Notes under the pieces: generated by a model
The model's input: only the letters and a program-made list of their open reading frames with translations
What the model was told of the DNA's origin: nothing
Databases searched by the model: none
In this document: in pieces, positions 54,905-64,000 of the stretch
How positions within the stretch are numbered: position 1 is the stretch's first letter
How the letters are laid out: every line of letters starts with the position of its first letter
Assembly: GCA_000469685.2 (NCBI GenBank)
Contig: LS997562.1
Location: forward strand, 20,489,920-20,553,919
Source of the DNA: Haemonchus contortus
Taxonomy: Eukaryota > Nematoda > Chromadorea > Rhabditida > Trichostrongylidae
Direction: 5' to 3'
DNA length: 64,000 nucleotides
Position numbers and translations under genes: made by a program

Positions 54905-55435
54905 TTCGCTTTCCCGCCCCTCGATTTGTGTCACGTTAGACGAGGGTCGAGACAATACAGACTGCTATCATTCGTTCTAGGATCCACGCACAATCAGCTA
55001 ATCGCCGAGTGATGAGGCGATGTTTTTCTCCCATTCTTTTTTCCTCTGTTATTCTTTTTGCTGCCGCGATCCCTTGTTTAATTTCCTACTCCTAGAGGCT
55101 GAAAAAGATGAGCTACTTTTGCTGTTACTAGGGTTTTTTTGTTTATTTATGCTTATGAGGGAATGAATTTTGGCTTACCATTGTCTGTTATTCGCATCAG
55201 GACCCACACGCGCAGTGAAACGCACTGTTTAGCTCGTCCGGGCGCCCCACTCTTCTTCATTTTTCTGTTTTCATTCTCGTCCAGCCCTCTTTTTATCGGT
55301 TTTTTCGAAGCCTTTTTCACTTTGGAAACACCAATGCACGCAGTCTCTTCACCTCAGTCGCGCTAGTTTCAATCTTGTCCTCCATTTTTCATCATAATCT
55401 GGATTACCCAAAATTATCGTGAACTGTGCCTTTAA
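54905..55435. repeat. Related fragment of the 2305-4910 foldback element
   Basis: This stretch is the reverse complement of about 2622-3130 with moderate divergence. The matching parts include the Ser/His-rich low-complexity frame and the CACGTTAGACGAG segment. It covers the portion missing from the right arm of the other copy, so that portion belongs to the family. Confidence 0.75.
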
Positions 55436-55852
55436 GAAGAGCACCTCAAACTTGTCGTGGTCTGTGCCTTCATTGATAATCGGGTAATGTCTAGCCCCAT
55501 AAGGTTATCGGTCTCCTCAAGTATTAGTCTAGTGGTACCGGTCACCCACTCAAAATCGTATAGGGTCTGTTTGCCATCAATAAGATTTGATCTAATGGTA
55601 AGGTTGATTTCTGAACTGTGTGTGTGGTACCTAGAAGTGTCATCTGTCATTGCTCCCTCCATCTTTGTCTCCAGAGCAGCAGCAGTATATTCTAACAGTC
55701 CCGAAGGTTTGCTCAATGGCTCATGTATTGCCCCTTGCTAGCCCAAGAACCGTCAGTGACATCAGGGCGAAGGAAGTAGCGAAGAATCCTATTAGTGCGA
55801 TGAAAAGGAGATCAACCGATAAATTTTCGATGACGTACAACATTGTTGTGTA
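55432..55852 (-). pseudogene. Frame-broken coding remnant with one hydrophobic segment, unidentified
   Basis: On the minus strand, ATG near 55847 opens a frame with a membrane or signal-anchor segment (DLLFIALIGFFATSFALMSL) that stops near 55729. A one-base shift at the GGGG run near 55740 leads into a second frame with a hydrophilic, coding-looking sequence (AIHEPLSKPSGLLEYTAAAL, then TRLILEETDNLMGLDITRL). It has one N-glycosylation sequon (NLT). I do not recognise the family. A real exon pair or a pseudogene are both open. The antisense strand is also open. Confidence 0.3.
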
Positions 55853-56575
55853 AATTCCTGGTTACTACGGCTGCTATCGGAATGCAGCAATACATCGCAA
55901 CAGAGCAGAGGCGGAATGTGAAAAATGACTGCGCACAGCCGGTTTCCAAAAAAATTCAAAAGCCCCAAAAAAGACAGATCGTTCTTTGTATCAACGAACT
56001 TTTTCTACAATATTGTTCTAACGATTTACGGTCCCTAATCACGTTTACTTTGCAACTTTCTCAACCAGCTTTGGGATAATCTCCATCATACCGTAACTCA
56101 CTGAGCTAACTGCTGAAACTGGAAAAAATAGTTTCCAGTTCCAGGGCAAAGTCGGAGGAAGTAAAAGTTGCCGAAGTCTGCAGCTAGATGATTACTAGAG
56201 AATAGGCCCTGCTATGTTGAAAACATGGGAAATTACTTGCATCAGATAAGTTTCGAAAAAACCATCAAGGGACTTCAATAAACTTCAGGCAGTCATCTAT
56301 CGATATTAACAAGTTGACATTCCAGTATTCCTCGGGTCCAGTTCAGGCCACGCTCCTCTACACAAACCTTATTTCGTCAAATGGCACGGTTTCAAAATTA
56401 GAGAAGAAGAAAGTCTGTCGGTTTCCAATAAACCGTTTTTCTTGTCATTCCGTTTGACCATATTGCTTGCGTCATTTGCTTTGTATGATTTTGCGGGCCC
56501 TTTGATGTTTATACAAATAAACAAACAAGCGAATAGATAGGTAAATAATTGAATAATCCACAGTTTCCTATTGCG

Positions 56576-56662
56576 ATGGCTCTTTCAAATCAGTTCCAAC
56601 TCGGTATCACAACGGGATTTGTGGGCATTTGGCTTCTACAGTACAAGACAGGCGGTGTTCGA
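56576..56662 (+). CDS. Possible first exon of a small membrane protein
   Basis: ATG at 56576 opens 29 codons (MALSNQFQLGITTGFVGIWL then LQYKTGGVR) and ends at a good GTAAGT donor. A CCACAG acceptor 14 bases upstream could take a spliced leader. The peptide has one hydrophobic segment. The next TTTCCAG acceptor near 57645 would add LGSTAKHGGSFEAVLDTK and a stop, giving about 47 residues; that junction is a guess. Small mitochondrial inner-membrane proteins have this size and look, but I do not recognise the family. Confidence 0.3.
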
Positions 56663-59019
56663 GTAAGTTTTCATTTCTAAACAAAATATTCTGGCTTCCA
56701 ATAAATGGCTTGTCGTGGAAGAGAGTATCAACGGCAGCTGGTGGACCCTTTCTGGTCCAAGAGAGTATAAAGCAACAATAAAGCGACAGTTTTCGTCACT
56801 ACCGTCATTTCTCGAGTACTTCAACACATCAACTTGTTGTGTTCGAAGACGAGCCAAACAATATTCTCCTATTATGTGACCTCGGGTATATGAGGTGCTC
56901 TTCGCAATGATCTTTGATTCTTCGACTCAAGGATCTATGATTCATCTACCGGTTCCCTCCCAAGAGCACCTTACCCGGGACACTGGCACAGTACACAGTC
57001 CAAGGAAATCAATAGCCATACCTTACAGTAGGCCTTACAGGTGGTTGGGTCTGCGAGATTCTTGAACTCACGTCCTCAAAAAAGAGCCATTTTTGGTAGG
57101 AAGTGCTAGTTGGGCAAAAACACGTTACTCATTATGCTCATTGATGCCATTCAAGATTAGGGCTTTTTTGATCCAGACATCATATGCGTGGCGTATCCCG
57201 GACGCCTGATTAAACCCCCGATTCCTCTTCAATGGAGAGTGCTGCGGTATGTTACGCTTTCCTCCTCAATTACATTTCTATAAAAACCTAACATTCTACC
57301 AGTAACACCATCGAAAAACGTTCGTTTCTAATCATGCCGCTCAATGAACAACTGCGCGGGGGTGACGACGGCATCCACTCGACGCTGTCGCTTTATGATT
57401 CTCACTGGCTGCCAATAAACTGGTTTCATTACCTCCGTAAATACTGTAAACTGGTGAAATGATGAAAAGCGAAGGTTACGAGCCAATTAAGAGCGTCTTC
57501 CCAGAGCACCTCTTCACCTTAAGGTCATCGAATCGAATCTGCAATTCAATCGGCGCCCCGCAACAGAAACGTCGAAGCGATCGTAAAACCATGCGTATGA
57601 CACCTAATTTCAACAGGGTTTTACAATATTCCGCCGATTTTCCAGCTAGGAAGCACCGCCAAACACGGTGGGTCATTTGAGGCTGTTCTGGACACAAAAT
57701 GACTCTTCTGGAATTGAATCAGTCGAAAATGGTTGATGCCATTTTTCCGAACGACAACAACGTGATTCAGTGGAACGACAATGAGCCATGCCTTGGCACA
57801 TTGCCTGTACACGACCGGAACCGGCTTCGCTGATTATCAATCATCCATAAGGCGATCGCTATCACTACAGGGACAAAAAACCCGTTTCCTATGTCATTTC
57901 TTCCTATCCGAAGGAAATTCCATACATTGACACGGAAGCAGAAAACAAATTCGATTTTCCAACAGTATCACACAGTAAATAAAAGAACAGTGCTTGAGGG
58001 ATGCGCCCTGCATTCGACTTCCTTTCAGAATTATAGTGTGATGGTTTTAACGCGTATGTGGTGAGGTGATCCCAGCGGGGAAATCAGGTAATAAAGACGG
58101 AGCAATTGGGGTATCAGAAGTGGGATGGCTCCTTGTGATGCATCATCGGAGCGCTCTTACTGTGCATACATCGAAATTAAGGTTGAATGATCACTTTTTG
58201 AGATTGTGACTCATCTCTTCGATGGTTCGAGAAAGTGAGAGTTTGTAGTGGTCTTTTAGTGGTTTCCCTCGATTGTCTGTGATACTTCAAAACATTGAAG
58301 TAATTGACAAGATGTCGTGGTATGCGATGAATATGGCAATGACACTCGACAACGGTGACCACTGTACATACTTGAACGGTTGGGTAAACCAGTTTTTTAC
58401 ATAAACGGGCTGTGGAACGAGGCCATACAGCTGAAGAGCTGCATCAGTGTGGTTAAGCGCGATAAGTGGATGGGAAAATTATCAGCGCAAAAGGATGCTT
58501 CCGAGTGTCAAGAGAGTATGTACGGGTTTCTTAATCCGGCTCATCCGATCGACGGAATCCAGAACCCTTTTTATGAGGCCGTGACTGAGAGGGCAAGAAC
58601 TGCCGGCTTGAATTTCACTTCAGCACTTCCCGCGAGTCATTAGCAATGTCTTACAAGGGTTTGCTAAGCTGCTACCGCTACTGCTAAGCTAGGAATAAGG
58701 CTTCCAAGAATCCCCAGAAAATTTTATATCCGATGGGACATTCCCTAGTTGCAGTGAAGATCATTTCAGACCCACTGTGGATTTGTTGATTGTCATTTGT
58801 CATTGAGGCAAGGTATGATAGAAAATGATAGTCCGTAAATGATAAGAAATGATAATGATTCTGACGGTAGCCTCAAGTGAAGGAAAAATCAACTTAACTA
58901 ATTGTCAAGGTTTCCTTTTCTTATATCTCCACTTTGATAGGCCGTTATAGGCTTATTACTGGGTAGCTGCTGATTGAAAATGTTTTTCAATTCTACTGGC
59001 TAACTCGGATTGTAGTGGT

Positions 59020-59130
59020 ATAGGGCAGTGGTAAAAGGCGCACTATCCCGCAGATGGTGTGGGGATCGAGTCTCTAATGGTTATTACCTCAGGCCTAGCA
59101 TGCTGCTACGGTGACCGACCTCCACGGGGT
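59020..59130 (+). mobile_element. tRNA-derived SINE, 5' head only
   Basis: TAGTGGTATAGGGCAGTGG, AAAAGGCGCACTATCCCG and GTGGGGATCGAGTCTC give an A-box-like and B-box-like pair in family order. The body is lost after about 110 bp. Confidence 0.65.
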
Positions 59131-59699
59131 GGCTTAAAGAGTGTTCTCGAAAAGCAGAAGAAATAAAATTCTCAATAGGTATCGTGTGTGATAAAAAGAA
59201 AGAATTGGTGTTTCCATCAAAAACTCAAACTCCCCACGAACGGCAACTAATAAAAGCACATTCAGAGCCCACTTAACTTCAATTGCGTTTTCGAGTTTTT
59301 AGACGTTGGCGACTAACTCAAGTGAGTCGTTGAAGTGAATCATCTTTCAGAATGAAAAAGAGACCAAATGTCAGGCAATTTCATAAAATCCTTCGGAAAA
59401 GATGACATAATCAAAAAAAAGTGGTTCACCCAAATCAAAGAACTTTTCGTTCTGAACTGTGATCCCATCTTATCAAATTTCTTTAGAGAAAAAATTCAGA
59501 TTTCTTCCCCTAGGACATTCATCATACCCGCATGGTGCATCTGAAGGGTATTCATTCGGGACTAGGAAGACAGTGGGTCCCTTTTGGGAAGTAGTCTAAT
59601 CCCAAATGATCGCTGTTCGAATCTTACACAGAAGTTGTTTACCAATCAATCGATAAAAATGGACAAGGCCTTTTGGCTTCGATCAATCGAGTTTTTGGG

Positions 59700-59945
59700 A
59701 TACGCCCTGCACTGGGATACAATTAGGAAAGTAGTAGTATTTGAATGTGGTCTATACAATGACTTGCGGTGACCAACCAGTACAAATCAGCACTTTCACA
59801 CTTTCGTGCGGGTGTGCTACCAAGTGGCCGACCGTGGAGGATTGAAGGGTGTGGCTGGTTTAGCGTAGAAACAATTCAAGGCTCGATCCTTAGACCATCC
59901 GTGCGACAGTGTGCCTTTTGGCGCTACACCACTACCGTTGGAACA
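59700..59945 (-). mobile_element. tRNA-derived SINE
   Basis: A minus-strand copy. GTCTATACAATGACTTG, GTGCTACCAAGTGGCC and GGCTCGATCCTTAGACC (plus strand) match the family. The B box is degenerate. Open frames across it are not coding. Confidence 0.72.
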
Positions 59946-62900
59946 TATTCAACAAACAACTAGACAAGAATATTGTACAGGACGTGGAAATGCCCAAGTT
60001 GGTCCCCTCTGACGAGTTCAACGGATGTTCATCTCCTTTCATCTTCGGCTACCGATCCTTTGTTGGAGGACCTTGTCCCCTCCTAGACAATGTTGCCTAT
60101 AGTCTACACGGCTTAAAGTGATCGGAGAGCTCTTTACCACCAAATTCCTAGTAGGAAACCTTCCTCCCTTCCCCCACCTTGCACCATAGTTCACGAAGCC
60201 TTACATTCCCCTTATTCTCTTTTCTTTTTATTCTTACACATCGGTAAACGCCATTACTGTAATAGTTCCCAATTTGGTTTCTTTCTGTTTGCCGCAAAGA
60301 TTATAAAATATCACATATCAGATATCGTTTACGATAGCGGCCAATGTGTTTAACGTGCGATTTCATGGCTCATGACGCAATTTCACGGACAAATGGCTTT
60401 GCGAATCGTTGACTTCTGTTTTGGATTGGCAATATGTTTAGAGACGTCTAGAGAGGATATCTTAGAAACCTTAAGAGAAAAGGATTTATGAAAAAGGGAT
60501 TGCGTAAGTCACATACCCAAAGGAGTAGTGTGAAAGGAGAACAAGGTGTTCCATCATGAAGGGGCCGAGCCAGCCCTACCTCAAAACTTCCCCAACCACG
60601 TCTTCCTTCTCAATTTCGGACTTTTGAAGACAAGTATGGAAGGGCTGTAGAGGCCCCATCTCGTTCTGTCACTCCCAACAGAAGACAGTATTAATGACTT
60701 AGAAAGAAGGGAGTGTTATGTATGAAAGAAAGGAGGATGATCCATTGAGCAGCGAAAAACTATGCTGAGGTGCTGACAAATTCAGGTCCTCGTCAAAGTG
60801 AACCACCAAATCTCTGGCTTCTCTGGGAATGCCTCTGCCTTGCTTTTCCATGAACTCGTCTATGAGCCATTGGAGCAGTTCGGCGGAAAGCAACGTTTGC
60901 ATTCCAAGGTTCTGTCTTTGCGATCAGCGCATGGTTTGCTCCTTGCTCTTACTTAGAGGTCCCAATCCAAAGCAAAAATTCATCAGGACAAGCAAAGATC
61001 CGCTTGTAGCCATAACTTGAGCGTGAACGGAAAATAGAGATACAGTCAGGTGTCAAAACAGTCTCTCTCCTGCAGATATCATAAAACGGTATCATCTACT
61101 ATCATATGTTACCTTGCCCGCCTCCTTCGCAGTTTACATCAATCTACACCGCAACATGCTTACAGTTAGTCTTGAGCCATCCATGAACCGAACCTTTTGA
61201 ATATTTGCAAGAGTTCCTCGGTTGGTAGGTGATCTCCTAGACATCCCTGTATCATGCTGCGCCACTCTTGGCTCTTCTTAGGCCACACAAATGCCGCTGG
61301 CCTCTTCTTCACTGACCATGGCTATTGCCCATTGCACATTACTACATATTATAAATTACCTAACCTCTACATCCATGTTGTTATTATACTGCCATTAATG
61401 CTACCCATCATACCTGATGGTATAGGTAACGTATATTACCTGTACTCATACGTACTATGTAGCTATGCACCCTTCCAATGCATTGTGGTTACTGCTTCTC
61501 AGGGCCTGACCGACGCTCTTCCGTCGGAAAATGCCAAAAATCCTTACCCAACCGAGCTATTGACCATCGAGGGGGCTACCGGTTTCCATCGTACAGCAAT
61601 TTCCCATTCATAGGGAAACATAATTTAATACAGGTGTCGGTAATGATGTTCGTTTTGAACTGTCCAAGGTCATCGATAGCCCAACAAAAGAAAGTTAGAA
61701 CCGTGACATTGAAAGAAGTGCAACGCCCCCAACAATATCAATCGATAACCATCAATAATTAGCCGGTTCGTGTTTCTTTTGGTCTAGGAGTTACAGACAT
61801 TATAGAGACTATCGAGTTGTTTACCTACCCATAGATAGATAGGCGTACTCCTGGGAGACCTTTCGAGAAAGGTTTCTGGAGCAAGAGTTTCCTTTTCAGT
61901 CGAGATTTCCACCGATTTTGATCCCGGGCAAATCCTGGGAGCAAAAGGAGTATGCGATGGGTTTGTTTCAGGAACTTACCCTCTGATGAACAAGTTCATA
62001 GAAGCGTCCCTTACGAGAATCCCTTAATCTTTTACCTGGGTATAGGGCTGGGAATAGCCGAGAGGCTCAAGGAGGACATTTCTTGACCATGGTCCTATTG
62101 TTCCGAAACGTACGAATTCTTAAGTACTCCGGGCACAGCTTCGGCCGGGTATCGTTGCAGATTACTCTAACCCAAGCCCCTGCAGTTTATAGCGGACTTC
62201 CCAGACCAGGCTCATGTAGGAGGAATCGATTAACGACTAGCCACATAATTGCTATTTCCTACTTTCACTTTCCATATGATGTTGTACACCACATCTTCTT
62301 CGAGAAGGACGACATTCCCAACTTAGATGGGGTGTAGAACGGGAAATCTCCCCTCGGCCCAGCTTCACCTCGTTGGGAGTCCTTGAGCCCGTTCGGCAAC
62401 TGGTCAAATCTCGCTTAAGTACAAACAGAAGTGAAAGCTGCGATAATCCACCCGGTCCATCAAAAAAACTAAAACCCGACCATTCTTGGAGTCGACACAG
62501 TTTCTGAATCAATGATTACGATAACGATGATGATACGATCCAGTGGCCAAGAAAATACGATCCGGACCAGTCAATTGCGGAAAGGTGACGAGCAAATTGT
62601 CGTCGTCGGTGCAGGTTTCAGTAGTGAACAACATTACACAGAACTAGAATATCCGTAAACTGCCCTTGTGTCATGATTGAATGAGACGGAGGAACCAAGG
62701 AATCTCGTCGGTGAAATCGATTTTCCAATGTTTTGCACATGCAAGAATCCCGAACGGGTAACTGGATCAGGGTTGGGTGTACGGAACCGGAAAGGAAATG
62801 CTTCCAACTCAGTCGTTCCCCAAAGGTCATGCAAGTTTTCGGGAACTTTTCCGATTTAACCCGAACCCTCATAATTAATGATGTGACCCGAGGGATGAGA

Positions 62901-63414
62901 TAATAAATAGCCTGACATTGATGAAAAAGGTGTGATGTTGATTTATCCCTCATGGAATCCTTGTTGGCCGGTTTCCAATCCAAAAACTTTCACTTCCATT
63001 CTTCCCTTACCGTCTTGTCTTCTGGGTGAAAGCACCTTCACACGGATCTCATTCACGACGAGGAAAGTGATCGCTTGAAGAAACACCCGGGCAATTAAAA
63101 ACGACGATTACAAGATTAGGGACATCATGTAATCGCGACGGTTTCTCTTCCGGATTGTCCTTGCTTGAAATCGAACAAATCCCGAAAACACCATTATCCC
63201 AGTTAATCGAGGCCGTTAAATCAACGAGAATCCCATTTCATACACCCTCTAATACGATGTTCATTGGTGTTTTCCTCAACCGTTCAAGTTCAGCTGTTTT
63301 GGGGACTCCCCAGCAAGGAAAGCTAGTTACTATTTCTTTTATTGGTGTGGGAAACTCCTTAGGGAAGAGGGCAATTGAGTTGTTATTTCTTTTATGCTAA
63401 CATGATGTCAAATG

Positions 63415-63635
63415 GAGCACTATTACACACACGCATGGGTGAGTTCGAGCTCCCAGTTCTTCGCCCAGTCCAACGGTTCCCACACCCGACTCGTCTGAGA
63501 GGGTAAAAGCCTTGACCTATACATCGACTGGCCACCACAAGTCATTGTATAGGCCACATAGACAATCAAATCGCTACTACAATTCTGAATGGAAGTCAGG
63601 TGCGGGGCGCATCCAGGAACGAGATTGAGCCGAAT
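63415..63635 (+). mobile_element. tRNA-derived SINE, 5'-eroded
   Basis: The body matches the family at ACTCGTCTGAGAGGG, GACTGGCCACCACAAG, CATTGTATAGGCCACAT and TTCTGAATGGAAGTCAG. The B box region (GAGTTCGAGCTCCC) is degenerate. Confidence 0.75.
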
Positions 63636-64000
63636 AGTTAATTTTTGGGCTCTTATGAAGTTAATTATAGCCTTCTGATACTTAAATACGGGGCAATATG
63701 TAGGACTTTGATCGGCCCTAGATGTAAGTTGATCGCCATTCCAGCTGAAGCCGTTTTCTCAGGTCTCGGGCTTAGCCTAGGTAATCTATTCTTACGACTC
63801 CTCCATAAATCACATCCACTTGCTATTTTCTATATTTTCTTGGGAGAAGCCTTTCGTAGCCAATCTATTGGCGTCAAAGTAACTGTCATAAGTATGGAAA
63901 AGCGCAGGCTTCTGTAAATTTTTAGGAAATTCACTAAAATTCGAATATTTCTGGAATTGGAGCTCGAGAAAATGGGGACACTCTTGAGGACGGTTCTCCC

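Larger units (their letters stand above)
55853..64000. other. Upstream region of the MOLO1-family gene, mostly non-coding
   Basis: SINE copies at 59020, 59700 and 63415 and the candidate small exon at 56576 are the only items seen. A minus-strand SINE tail scrap lies near 57995-58065. The signal-peptide exon of the MOLO1-family gene was sought on the minus strand and not found. Confidence 0.5.

Noticed and set aside
60699..60902. 67-codon minus-strand frame with a helical start (LLSAELLQWLIDEFMEKQ)
   Set aside because: The composition looks protein-like, but there are no clear splice sites, partner exons or recognisable family.
61254..61613. 119-codon hydrophobic plus-strand frame
   Set aside because: Low-complexity Tyr/Leu/Ile content, no splice signals and no family resemblance.

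Overview
The window looks like nuclear DNA of a parasitic nematode, probably a clade V strongylid of the hookworm type. That is an inference from three things: two spliced host genes with nematode-style TTTCAG acceptors and GTAAGT-like donors, introns ranging from about 56 bp to 13 kb, and a dense load of short interspersed elements. There is no bacterial gene organisation, and most open frames are chance frames or lie in repeats.

Two host genes can be built exon by exon, both on the minus strand. The first (15843 down to 6844, ten exons with consistent phases) encodes the intraflagellar transport protein IFT54/TRAF3IP1, DYF-11 in C. elegans. It has an N-terminal CH-like domain, a Lys/Glu-rich linker, a Pro/Arg motif and the first part of the C-terminal coiled coil. 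A likely spliced-leader acceptor lies just upstream of its ATG. The last roughly 45-50 residues of the coiled coil were not found in the window. The second gene (53350 down to 27340, nine exons) encodes a single-pass membrane protein of the MOLO1/TPM-like family, whose founding member modulates levamisole-sensitive acetylcholine receptors. It has a Cys-containing ectodomain, one membrane helix, a CCCC palmitoylation-type motif and a Pro-rich tail ending in a clear stop. Its signal-peptide exon was not found.

The rest is intron and intergenic DNA filled with mobile elements: a decayed CR1/jockey-like reverse transcriptase (20665-22640, minus), a tRNA-derived SINE family on both strands, two Tc1-like miniature elements with a shared end motif (17284-17783, 18073-18596), a palindromic Mutator-like MITE with a 9-bp flanking repeat (15971-16234), and several other foldback elements. 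One foldback element in a dyf-11 intron (12866-13323) has an interior made of 19- and 20-bp GC-rich tandem units. It shares its ends with another foldback element at 24240-24508. A 2.6-kb imperfect inverted repeat occupies 2305-4910 and has a related fragment near 55 kb.

Low-confidence candidates are a possible small membrane-protein first exon at 56576-56662 (+), a possible NTF2-like open frame at 37324-37620 (+), and a frame-broken membrane/extracellular coding remnant at 55432-55852 (-). No rRNA, stand-alone tRNA, CRISPR, bacterial operon or virus was identified.
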